Source: SMXL01 sp964527795 (lineage in GTDB: Bacteria; Bacteroidota; Rhodothermia; Rhodothermales; UBA10348). Taken from it: DNA of 10,622 nt. The stretch covers positions 1 through 10,622 of the forward strand of contig CAZGOS010000097.1 of assembly GCA_964527795.1 (NCBI GenBank). The letters are read 5' to 3'. Below are positions 1 through 7,769 of this stretch, one piece after another; the first letter of the stretch is position 1; each line of letters begins with the position of its first letter. A program made the position numbers and the translations under genes. The notes beneath the pieces were generated by a model, which worked only from the letters and a program-made list of their open reading frames with translations, searched no databases and had not been told where the DNA came from.

Positions 1-1543
1 ATTTGAAGGCGCGATAGGTATGGGCGGGCACGATAAAATCCATTTCGAGCGCTACCGCCCCGTCGGGCCGCACCTCTAGGATTTTCGGAAACGAAGCATC
101 TGCGTAGTTGATGAGCGTATTGCCGTTCGTCAGGCGCTGGGCATTCGCCATCCACGGTGTATACCAGGCCGGCTGGTGACGGAACTGCCAGACACGCGTG
201 GCGGTCCGTGAGACCGCATCGAGTTCGTACTCCACAACCCGGCTCTCTTGCGGATCGCGCGTATTGCCGTTATCGAAAAGCGTGTAACGATTATTTCCGA
301 GCGAACGAATATCGTGCTGGTTTCGGAATCCCTCGAATGGGAAATCGATGAAGGTGAAGCTGCCGTAGTAACCACCCAGCCTCCAGATGATCTCGCCCGT
401 ATCCCTGTTGATCTTCGTGATTTCACTGAGGTGTCGGCTGGAGAGCAGGATCTGCCCGTCTTCATCGATGTCGATCGCATTCATGTGCGGAAACCGGATA
501 AAGCCGCCCAGGGGATCATCAATTTCATTTTTCGTTATGTCGAAATGGTCCCAGGCGCGCCAGAGAAAATTCAATTCCCCGTCGGTGGTAAATCCCTGGA
601 TCACGCTCTCCGCAACGACGGCGCCCGGTTGACCTCCATCGATGAAATTGCTCATGTCGACAATTTCAGACCGTATGCCGATGAGATAGTACGAACCATC
701 CGGCAATACCGTCAGTTCGTGTTCGTCGGTAGCGTATCCGGCCGTGGCTCGCATCGTGTCGACTACGCTATATGTATCGTCGAGGGCGATGAAGCCCGTA
801 CCTCCTCCGTAGCCCTGCCGCACCAGCATTGTGAGGCGTCCGTCGGGCTGCAGTTTAAAATCGCGGCGGCGGTCTGCCGTGCGCCAGTACCAGACGGGCG
901 CCCCCGTATTGTCCAGGATCATGTTGTAGGGCCGGCCGCCCCAGTTATTCAGGAAGAAGTATCCAGGGGCCGGATTGTCGCTGTGAGTCACCCTCATGAA
1001 GGGAAAGTCGGACGGGATCGAGATCCCATTGATGATAACCGGATCGCCGTTGGACCGGGTTCCTCTCATTTTTGGATTTGTGCTCGCATCCGCCGCGTGT
1101 GAAAACTCAGGTGCCGGCGCGACCCCTTCCGTGATCTGAAACGAATAGGTTGTATCCAATGTGGCAGAATCGACCCGTGCGGCGGGGGTCAAACGTACCT
1201 CGACTGTTTCTCCCGAAACGAAGGGCTTGTCGGGCCGAAACTGAATGGTCTTCTCGTCTGAAACGATCCTGGTCTTCCCCGAGACTGCGCCGCTTTCGGC
1301 GCCGTTGACGTCAATAAAAGACTCGAGATTCGAGAGCGAAGCAGGCGCGAAACCATCAAATCGAACGAGCAGGACGGTTTCGCGGGGTACTCGCGTGGAA
1401 GCCGGACGGGGAAAGAGGTATTGGATGCCCGGCTCGCCCTCCTGGGAAAGAGCCGAAGAAGGTGCCGCAGCACAGAAAAAGAAGACGATGGCAGCGAATA
1501 TCGTATGATTCACGGCGCTTTTGAGGTTGCGAGGGGTAATCAC
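1..1543 (-). CDS. Secreted arylsulfotransferase (ASST) family protein with N-terminal Ig-like domain, 3' end cut by window edge
   Basis: The reading frame is open for 514 codons from a GTG at 1543 to the window edge with no stop, so the C-terminus is missing. The start is chosen because an AAGGA (1551-1555, minus strand) sits 7 nt upstream; a second in-frame GTG at 1513 is less well placed. Residues about 12-33 are a hydrophobic signal peptide. Residues about 40-138 resemble a Big_5-type Ig-like domain (FPRPASTRVPRET ... IQFRPDKPFVSGETVEVRL). Residues about 160 onward match the ASST beta-propeller: DEHELTVLPDGSYYLIG (H275), FPHMNAIDID (H353, N355), LLSSRH (R370), NQHDIR (H410) and LTNGNTLINYA. 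From memory of the E. coli ASST family, the active site uses several His, an Asn and an Arg, with one His carrying the sulfuryl group; equivalents of these all appear present. The likely role is PAPS-independent transfer of sulfate between phenolic compounds outside the cytoplasm. Many family members have no proven activity, so the substrate is unknown. Confidence 0.88.
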   Translation of the reverse strand, partial: MITPRNLKSAVNHTIFAAIVFFFCAAAPSSALSQEGEPGIQYLFPRPASTRVPRETVLLVRFDGFAPASLSNLESFIDVNGAESGAVSGKTRIVSDEKTIQFRPDKPFVSGETVEVRLTPAARVDSATLDTTYSFQITEGVAPAPEFSHAADASTNPKMRGTRSNGDPVIINGISIPSDFPFMRVTHSDNPAPGYFFLNNWGGRPYNMILDNTGAPVWYWRTADRRRDFKLQPDGRLTMLVRQGYGGGTGFIALDDTYSVVDTMRATAGYATDEHELTVLPDGSYYLIGIRSEIVDMSNFIDGGQPGAVVAESVIQGFTTDGELNFLWRAWDHFDITKNEIDDPLGGFIRFPHMNAIDIDEDGQILLSSRHLSEITKINRDTGEIIWRLGGYYGSFTFIDFPFEGFRNQHDIRSLGNNRYTLFDNGNTRDPQESRVVEYELDAVSRTATRVWQFRHQPAWYTPWMANAQRLTNGNTLINYADASFPKILEVRPDGAVALEMDFIVPAHTYRAFK

Positions 1544-1550
1544 CCGTCGG

Positions 1551-1555
1551 TCCTT
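1551..1555 (-). promoter_or_regulatory. Shine-Dalgarno deciding the GTG start of the ASST gene
   Basis: On the minus strand AAGGA lies 7 nt before the GTG at 1543. This favours that start over the GTG at 1513 and adds a short basic stretch (ITPRNLK) ahead of the hydrophobic signal segment, as expected for a signal peptide. Confidence 0.6.
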
Positions 1556-1611
1556 ATGGACGAGCCGTCTCTTCCAGCAACGCCGGCATGCGCGCTATGT
1601 GCCCGAATCTG

Positions 1612-1641
1612 TTGGCCAAACCTCTTTTCCAGATGTATACT
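1612..1641 (+). promoter_or_regulatory. Candidate promoter of the MFS gene, probably giving a leaderless transcript
   Basis: TTGGCC (1612-1617), an 18-nt spacer and TATACT (1636-1641) resemble a sigma70-type -35/-10 pair. The ATG at 1650 begins only 9 nt after the -10, where transcription would be expected to start, and no good Shine-Dalgarno precedes it. The same bases, TATACTTG, also come close to the TAnnTTTG -7 element of Bacteroidota. It lies in the 106-bp divergent gap with the ASST gene, so both genes may share control. This is a by-eye match only. Confidence 0.4.
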
Positions 1642-1649
1642 TGGCGAGA

Positions 1650-3062
1650 ATGCTCAAAACCGCCATGAAATCTCGTCGCCCGGTCCTTTTCAGCACAATC
1701 GTGGCAGCCCTCGGAGGCCTCTTGTTCGGCTTTGATACAGCCGTTATTTCAGGAACCACGGGCGCATTGCAGGACGTTTTTGAACTGGATGAATTCTGGC
1801 TCGGCTTTACGGTCGCCATTGCGCTCATCGGGACCATAGTCGGCGCGTTCTCAGCCGGGAAACCGGGAGACGCCTTCGGTCGAAAACGTGTGCTCTTTGT
1901 ACTGGCCCTCTTCTATTTCGTCTCGGCCGTTGGAAGCGCATTGGCAGCGGGGTGGATCGAGTTTCTCGTCTATCGTTTTATTGGCGGAATTGCCGTAGGT
2001 GGCGCATCGGTCGTTGCACCCATGTACATCGCCGAAATCTCTCCGGCTCGTCTGCGCGGACGACTCGTTGCCGTGAACCAGCTCAACATCGTCACCGGCA
2101 TCCTGCTGGCATTCTTTTCGAATTACGTCGTGGCTCAGGTGGCAGTTGATAGTGTGGCGTGGCGCTGGATGTTCGGTGTCGAAGCGTTTCCGGCCGCCCT
2201 CTTTTTTGTCCTGCTCTTTCTGATACCCTGCAGTCCGCGATGGCTGGCCAAAAAAGGTCGGTGGGAAGAAGCAAGAGCCGTTCTTGTTTCGTTGGGAGAA
2301 GAAGACGTCGACCGGGAAATGGCTGAAATCAAAGCCTCGCTTCAATCAGAAGGCCGTGTTACTGAATCGCACCTGCTGCAGCGCAGGTATTCGCTCCCCA
2401 TTTTTCTGGCGTTTTCGATAGCCATGTTCAATCAGCTCTCCGGCATCAATGCACTCATGTACTACGCGCCGCGCATCTTCGAGATGGCTGGTGCGGCGGC
2501 GGACGATGCGCTTATCCAGGCTGTAGCTGTTGGCGGTACCAATCTGGTTTTCACCGTGTTTGCAATGTTCGTTATCGACAAGTTTGGCAGGCGACCTCTC
2601 ATGCTGATTGGTTCAGTCGGGACTGCGTTGACCCTCATTCTTGTCGCAGTTGCCTTTTATGCGGGAGGCGAAATGGGCACGCCCGTACTCGTCGGACTGC
2701 TGGGCTTCATCGCTTTCTTCGCCATGTCGCAGGGAGCAGTCATCTGGGTATTCATTTCGGAAATCTTTCCGAACCGTATCCGATCAAAAGGCCAGTCGTT
2801 CGGCAGCTTCACGCATTGGTTCATGGCGGCCGCGGTATCGTGGACATTTCCCGTCGTCGCCGACATCTCGGGCGGCCACGCTTTTGCCTTTTTCGGAGCG
2901 ATGATGATCCTTCAATTCTTCTTTGCCCTGAAGATCATGCCTGAAACGCGTGGCCTGTCGCTCGAAGAACTGGAAATCAAACTCGGTGTCGGAACGGCCG
3001 ATCTTGAAAAACTCGAACACGATCTGCACGCGGCCGAATCAACGGATCGACTGGGGATTTAG
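1650..3062 (+). CDS. Sugar porter family MFS transporter (XylE/GalP-like)
   Basis: This 470-residue, 12-helix inner-membrane transporter probably performs proton-coupled sugar uptake. Family signatures appear in order: GGLLFGFDTAVISG (22-35), GDAFGRKR (74-81), RFIGGIAVGG (109-118), SPARLRG (131-137), PCSPRWL (193-199), NQLSGINALMYYAP (261-274), DKFGRRPL (310-317), SEIFPNRIRSKG (370-381) and PETRGLSLEELE (431-442). D29 and R109 match the Asp/Arg pair linked to proton coupling in XylE. Compared with XylE sugar contacts as I recall them, Q144, Q262, N267, Y271 and W366 are kept, while Q288 becomes N261, Q175 becomes I151 and Q415 becomes H389, so specificity may differ. I place the start at ATG 1650. 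An in-frame TTG at 1521 would add 43 residues of non-membrane, atypical sequence, and a second ATG lies at 1665. The stop interlocks with that of the convergent beta-barrel gene. The sugar cannot be named. Confidence 0.93.
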   Translation: MLKTAMKSRRPVLFSTIVAALGGLLFGFDTAVISGTTGALQDVFELDEFWLGFTVAIALIGTIVGAFSAGKPGDAFGRKRVLFVLALFYFVSAVGSALAAGWIEFLVYRFIGGIAVGGASVVAPMYIAEISPARLRGRLVAVNQLNIVTGILLAFFSNYVVAQVAVDSVAWRWMFGVEAFPAALFFVLLFLIPCSPRWLAKKGRWEEARAVLVSLGEEDVDREMAEIKASLQSEGRVTESHLLQRRYSLPIFLAFSIAMFNQLSGINALMYYAPRIFEMAGAAADDALIQAVAVGGTNLVFTVFAMFVIDKFGRRPLMLIGSVGTALTLILVAVAFYAGGEMGTPVLVGLLGFIAFFAMSQGAVIWVFISEIFPNRIRSKGQSFGSFTHWFMAAAVSWTFPVVADISGGHAFAFFGAMMILQFFFALKIMPETRGLSLEELEIKLGVGTADLEKLEHDLHAAESTDRLGI

Positions 3063-4243
3063 AAGTACAGCCGGGCGCGCGCGATCAGACCGGATCCGAA
3101 CGAGCCAAACTCGGAATCGGGCTTGCCCGCGGTTACGTAGCCAATGAGCGTCAATACCGCGTTATCACTCAGAGAGTACTCTAAATAGGGATAAACGACC
3201 GCGCTTCCGTCCGTCAGGCTCACGATGACAAAATTCGAACCCATCAGTAGATCCGATAACGGTAAGGATTGGCCGGCAAAAAGATAATCCCGACCCAGAT
3301 TTTCGCCGGCTGCGCCGAGAAAGGTCATCCACCGATCCAATGCAAAGTCTTTTTTTCCCTTCGCTCCTCTTCCGTTGTGATAGTATTCGGTGATCAGATA
3401 TAAACCCGCCTCTGTCGTGTAGTCGGCGCCAAACAGGAGCTGCGAATAGGAATCTCCCGCGGCGACGTCGTTGTAGGTGCCTTCGAACCAGGCTCCAATT
3501 TCTCCAATTGCGCCTGAGATGTCACCCGCGATTAAACGACGGCGAGTGATACCGGGAGCAAACGTGTCGTAGTCTATTTCACGTTCATAGGTCTCAATAG
3601 CCGAAACGGAAATATCAAATCCCCGGATGTGGTGCTTCATCTTGACTGCTTTTGTCGCTTCGCTCCAGGCATGCCCCAGTTCAGCAACAGCCGTAAGCAT
3701 GCCCATTCCGCCAAACGGAATTTCAATCTTCGCGGCATCCACGCCCCGCTTTTCATACGTCGGGTCCAGTTGATTCTTGTCGTGAAAGACATCCGATGGA
3801 TTCCAGACATAACCCGTGCCCCACGGAAGCTGCTGTCTACCGACTCGAGCCTGCACGGGACCCGCGTACACGGAGACGAAAGCATTATCTATATACAGCT
3901 CGTTGTCGAGTTGAAACTCGAAGAGCGGCTTGATATCTGAGATCGCACGACCCGTACGATCCACGTATGACTGAAGAACCGATTGCGGGATAAAGTCGAA
4001 ACTGTTGAACTCTTTTTTGCCTTGCTGAACCTGGGCTACAATATCTCCATTCAGATGCAGCCAATCGACCGCCTGAAGACCGATATCCAATCTTGCCTTG
4101 CTGTAATCCATGACGACAAGGCGACCGCGTAATTCCTGAGGAAAGAGTTGATGCTCCAGGTATCCTCCAAGCTCCAATTCCTGCGCCTGAACCGGGATGC
4201 AGAGCAGCAAAAGAGATGCTAAAGCCGTTACCGGAATTCGCAT
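3059..4243 (-). CDS. Outer-membrane beta-barrel protein of an RND/LolA-type cassette
   Basis: The 394-residue product has a signal peptide (hydrophobic residues about 6-18, cleavage likely after PVQA at 20) and alternating amphipathic beta strands throughout. It ends in RARLYF; a terminal aromatic (Phe) is the usual signal for outer-membrane barrel insertion. The stretch RVGRQQLPWGTGYVWNPSD (133-151), followed by DPTYEKRGVDAAKIEIPFG, resembles the RxGRQxxxWGxG...P.D pattern of DUF1302-like barrel proteins. I infer the family from the pattern, so it could belong to another porin-like family. Its ATG directly follows the TAG of the RND-LolA fusion gene (TAGATG), with GAAGAAGCGG upstream as a weak ribosome site, pointing to translational coupling. 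It is plausibly the outer-membrane partner that receives or passes on cargo delivered by the fused transporter. The gene's stop overlaps that of the convergent MFS gene. Confidence 0.82.
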   Translation of the reverse strand: MRIPVTALASLLLLCIPVQAQELELGGYLEHQLFPQELRGRLVVMDYSKARLDIGLQAVDWLHLNGDIVAQVQQGKKEFNSFDFIPQSVLQSYVDRTGRAISDIKPLFEFQLDNELYIDNAFVSVYAGPVQARVGRQQLPWGTGYVWNPSDVFHDKNQLDPTYEKRGVDAAKIEIPFGGMGMLTAVAELGHAWSEATKAVKMKHHIRGFDISVSAIETYEREIDYDTFAPGITRRRLIAGDISGAIGEIGAWFEGTYNDVAAGDSYSQLLFGADYTTEAGLYLITEYYHNGRGAKGKKDFALDRWMTFLGAAGENLGRDYLFAGQSLPLSDLLMGSNFVIVSLTDGSAVVYPYLEYSLSDNAVLTLIGYVTAGKPDSEFGSFGSGLIARARLYF

Positions 4244-5026
4244 CTACCGCTTCTTCAGATTGTTCGTGGTGAAGAGTTTGTCGTCCAGTTCCACATTCAA
4301 CTCCATCTCCACAAACTCGAAGACGGTTTTCCCGCCGTCTCGCAGATTCGTCATCTCCATCCGGAAGGGTATCCAGTGCCCGTCGATTTCTCGGATATCA
4401 TCAGAGACGAGACGTTTCAGCAGTGCGCCTTCGTCGTAATAATCGATCTGCCGTACGACGTGACGTTCTTTTTCCGCCCAGATGATAATCTTCGAATAGG
4501 AAGGGCCGGAATCTGTGGGAGTCGATTCAATCTTGTGGTGCGCGACGCCGTTCATCTCTTCTTCCCCGAGCAGTGTATGCGTATAGTCTTCCTCCATATT
4601 CCCCGTAATCAGATCCTCGTACGAAAAGTCACTGCCCTGTACTTTCTGGCGTCGTGCATGACTCGCCAGATGCCGTACTCTGTCGGTCTTGGGCGTGTAG
4701 AACCAGATGTCGTCGCCGTCATTGAGCATCAGAATCTTGTCTCCCCTGACGCGCGCGGGTCCCGTGTACACCGAGAGCATTTTTTCATTTTGCCCTATGG
4801 CATACGACTCCAGTTCGAGAGTTCGCTCCCGTCCTGACGATGTCGTAATAATCTGCCGCGCGACCGAGCGGGACGATTCGACTCGTTCGTTGGTGTCGAT
4901 CCGTCGAACGATTTCGAGCACATCCGTCCGTTGGTCCTGAGCGTTCGCAAATCCCGCCAGGAACACAATCGGAAGAAAACTCAGCACTGTTTTGACTTTG
5001 GCCTTCCTATCTGAAGATGTTTTCAT
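4244..5026 (-). other. LolA-like module with embedded signal peptide and possible internal start inside the fusion gene
   Basis: An in-frame ATG at 5026 (residue 904 of the fusion) opens a 260-residue segment. It looks like a complete stand-alone periplasmic protein: basic N-terminus, hydrophobic core VLSFLPIVFLAG, ANA cleavage site and mature LolA-like domain. No stop codon separates it from the RND part and no good Shine-Dalgarno precedes the ATG. The preferred reading is a true fusion. Internal initiation, or cleavage by signal peptidase I after translation, could still release a free periplasmic domain. Confidence 0.6.
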
Positions 5027-7735
5027 TGTATTTGACTCGTCTGCATGTCCCGATGCTTTCCTGTCCAACAGCCCAAGAAGAACAGGCACCAGGAAGAGCG
5101 TCGTCAGGAGCGCCGTTCCCACTCCGATGAGAAGCGTGATGCCAAGGCTGCCAAGACCTCGATAGACCGCGAATCCGAGCGAGCCGAATGCGATCATGGT
5201 CGTAAGTGAAGTAAGGATGATCGCTTTTCCCGTGCTCGAAAAAACGACGGCCAGTCGCCCGCGTCCTTCTACCCGGTACCGATTCAGAATATGAACGGCA
5301 TCATCGATTCCGATTCCGAGGATAAGAGGGATGCCTATGACATTGACGAGGTTGAACTGCATGCCGAAGAGGTTCATCAGCCCAACCATCCAGACGGCGC
5401 CGATCACGAGCGACAACATGGCGATCATAGCGAGCACGATTCTGCGAAAATCGAGCCAGAGCAGAAGAAATATCACAGACACGGCCAGCATGGCGGCCTT
5501 CCGTCCGTCCCGCGCGATGTACTCAATGAGCACGTAAAAAATCGGCGGAAGGCCGGTTACGCGGGGATCGATCTTGTGCATCTGTTCCGTGAATCGACCG
5601 AGAAATTCGAAATCCCAAACCTGTTCCCGCGGATAGATTGATACGAGATATTGGGATCCGTCGTCACTCACGAATTGATTTCGTATCTCAGCCGGAAGAA
5701 TCGAAACGGACACGGGATCCACGGATGTCATGGCCAGCGCCGTCGATCTCAGCTCCGGTATGTACGCGCTTTCGAACGCTTGAAGCCGAGCGGAACCGAT
5801 CGCGAGATCCGCTTCGAATGAATCGACCAGGTGAGCTACGAGACTGCCGCGCTCTGCTGCCGGCTGCTCAAGATCCCCGATAATTCGCCTGGCTTTTCGA
5901 TCGACTTTGTCCTGACCGCCGACGAAAGCGAGTTGCGCAAGCTCGATCACATTGTCTTCAAGCCGGAACAATTCTTCGATAAGAAGGCCCGCATCCTCTT
6001 CCCGCAGCCGCGTAAACCTCTCGCGAGAGAGATCTGAACGAATCTTTTCGATATGGGGAATGCGCTCCAGACGTTCGGCCTCCGACGGCACGTAATCCGA
6101 TATCGTCGTGACCATGCCCACCGATCGCAGCTCCTTCGCCTGTTCCGAGATCGCCCGGGCCGCTTCAACGGAACTGGCTGTCACAAGCACCATGTCCGGC
6201 GTGACGTCAAACTCCTCGATCACAGCATCCTGCAGCTCAATGGATTTGAGTCCCTTCGGCTCCATGTTCAGATAGTTGTAATCGAACGAAATATTGAGCG
6301 CGCTATAGAGCAGAAGAGCCGTCGTAACCGCGAGGAAAGCAAGGACCGGAATCGGTTTTGAGGCCAACATTTCTGCCATGCGACCGGTCCAGGCATAGGT
6401 GATCGACCGAGGTTCATGCTCAGCATCGTTCTTCCTGGAGAGCACGCGGTCTCGAAAGACCAGCATGGAAGGAAGCACAAAAAGTGACGAGAGCATGCAG
6501 AAGAGCACACCCATGCCTGTAATTAGCGCGAATTCCTTCATGCCCAGGTTTTCCGAAATGAGCATCGTGAGAAACGCCAACGCCGTGCTGGCAGCACCGA
6601 TTACGATGCCGTTGCCCGTCTTTGTGATCGCTAGACGCATCGACTCGCCTACCGAGGCTCCTTCAGCCCGAAATTCCGTGTAACCCGATATAATGTGAAT
6701 GTTGTAATCGATTCCAAGGCCGACCAGAATCACGCCGAACATCGATGTCATCATGTTCAGCGAACCCACGGTAATCGCCGCGAATCCGGATGTCCAGACG
6801 ATGCCGATCAGCAGACTCAAGCCGGCCAGAACGGGCGCGGCCCACATCCTGAAGCTCACAATAAAGAGCCCGAGAATAAGCACGAAGGCGATGATGGTCG
6901 TGACGTACATATCGGACGAGATCGCCTCCATCTCGTCGCGACCCAACGCCAGCGTGCCGGTAGAGCCGGCGTCCACGTCGGGATATTTCGAGCCGACTTC
7001 CACAATAAGCGAATCGACGGCGTTTACGGCCGACACCATGATTGCAATGTCATTCATGGTGAACGTTGGCTGTACAAACAGCAGGACCATGTCCTTGTCC
7101 TGCGAAATGAAGTAGGGATCGCCAATCAGGAATTGATCCACAGCCCGCTCTGCATCCGCGGCCCCGGCGTTTCCGTCGACGAACTCCTGCATGGTGCGCA
7201 GCCAGTATTCGATGCCATCGAGGGCGCCAACGGCTTTATCCTCCTTTTCACCGTTCGATATACTTTCGCTGTCGGATACATAGGTTTTCTCAAAACTGTC
7301 ATTCAGATTGGCGAGAAACGGCACCAGGCCCAGATCGCGAAATTGATCTCCGATGTTTTCCAGATCCTTCGCTTTCACAAGCATGAACCCGTGTTCACGC
7401 ATGAAATCCGTATTGACCTTGAAGTCCACACGGCGAAAGAACCGTGGCATGGATCGAATCTTGGAAGCCAACTCATCGGCAAATGCTTTGGCGTCCGTCT
7501 CCCGGCCCCTGACGACGACGATCAGACTGGAAGCGGAGCTGTACTGATCAACGATGCGATCGTATTCCTGTACGGTCGGATGCGACTGGGGCATCATGTT
7601 CTTGAACTGCATTCGGAGTTCAAGTTGGCCGGCAAATGCTGCCGCGACAACTGTTATGAGCAAGGCGATGCCGAGCATGAGCCAGGTGCGCTCTTCGGCC
7701 AGGGCGGCAATTTTTGTGTAAAAATGGATTCTCAC
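4244..7735 (-). CDS. RND/MMPL superfamily transporter fused to a LolA-like outer membrane lipoprotein-sorting domain
   Basis: One open frame encodes 1163 residues. Residues 1-903 form a two-repeat RND/MMPL exporter. It has TM1 at about 17-37, a periplasmic loop at 38-278, five helices at about 279-427, TM7 at about 461-480, a second loop at 481-747 and five helices at about 748-890. Each repeat carries a charged motif in its fourth helix: GLGIDYN (339-345) and GIGIDDAVH (807-815); the acidic residues are the likely proton-relay sites. Residues 904-1163 form a separate module. It holds a basic segment and hydrophobic helix (914-930), a cleavage-like ANA/Q (930-933), then a domain with IWFYTPKTDRVRHLAS and GSDFSYEDL, hallmarks of LolA-like lipoprotein-sorting proteins. 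In many genomes these two proteins come from adjacent genes. The topology is consistent: the RND C-terminus is cytoplasmic and the extra helix would place the LolA domain in the periplasm. The start is GTG at 7735 with no clear Shine-Dalgarno. The cargo is unknown; lipids or other hydrophobic compounds are likely. Confidence 0.9.
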   Translation of the reverse strand: MRIHFYTKIAALAEERTWLMLGIALLITVVAAAFAGQLELRMQFKNMMPQSHPTVQEYDRIVDQYSSASSLIVVVRGRETDAKAFADELASKIRSMPRFFRRVDFKVNTDFMREHGFMLVKAKDLENIGDQFRDLGLVPFLANLNDSFEKTYVSDSESISNGEKEDKAVGALDGIEYWLRTMQEFVDGNAGAADAERAVDQFLIGDPYFISQDKDMVLLFVQPTFTMNDIAIMVSAVNAVDSLIVEVGSKYPDVDAGSTGTLALGRDEMEAISSDMYVTTIIAFVLILGLFIVSFRMWAAPVLAGLSLLIGIVWTSGFAAITVGSLNMMTSMFGVILVGLGIDYNIHIISGYTEFRAEGASVGESMRLAITKTGNGIVIGAASTALAFLTMLISENLGMKEFALITGMGVLFCMLSSLFVLPSMLVFRDRVLSRKNDAEHEPRSITYAWTGRMAEMLASKPIPVLAFLAVTTALLLYSALNISFDYNYLNMEPKGLKSIELQDAVIEEFDVTPDMVLVTASSVEAARAISEQAKELRSVGMVTTISDYVPSEAERLERIPHIEKIRSDLSRERFTRLREEDAGLLIEELFRLEDNVIELAQLAFVGGQDKVDRKARRIIGDLEQPAAERGSLVAHLVDSFEADLAIGSARLQAFESAYIPELRSTALAMTSVDPVSVSILPAEIRNQFVSDDGSQYLVSIYPREQVWDFEFLGRFTEQMHKIDPRVTGLPPIFYVLIEYIARDGRKAAMLAVSVIFLLLWLDFRRIVLAMIAMLSLVIGAVWMVGLMNLFGMQFNLVNVIGIPLILGIGIDDAVHILNRYRVEGRGRLAVVFSSTGKAIILTSLTTMIAFGSLGFAVYRGLGSLGITLLIGVGTALLTTLFLVPVLLGLLDRKASGHADESNTMKTSSDRKAKVKTVLSFLPIVFLAGFANAQDQRTDVLEIVRRIDTNERVESSRSVARQIITTSSGRERTLELESYAIGQNEKMLSVYTGPARVRGDKILMLNDGDDIWFYTPKTDRVRHLASHARRQKVQGSDFSYEDLITGNMEEDYTHTLLGEEEMNGVAHHKIESTPTDSGPSYSKIIIWAEKERHVVRQIDYYDEGALLKRLVSDDIREIDGHWIPFRMEMTNLRDGGKTVFEFVEMELNVELDDKLFTTNNLKKR

Positions 7736-7769
7736 GATGCGAATAAGGTTTATGCTTTTACGAGCCCGT

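Noticed and set aside
248..1102. 284-codon open frame on the plus strand
   Set aside because: It lies opposite the ASST gene, whose frame shows strong motifs and a signal peptide. The plus-strand product has no recognisable domain.
1521..1649. 43-residue N-terminal extension of the MFS protein from an in-frame TTG
   Set aside because: The extension is Arg-rich and unlike sugar porters, which begin a few residues before the first helix. It also covers the divergent promoter region and the ASST start.
1851..2345. 164-codon minus-strand frame inside the MFS gene
   Set aside because: It is a shadow of the MFS coding strand, polar and low-complexity, with no motif.
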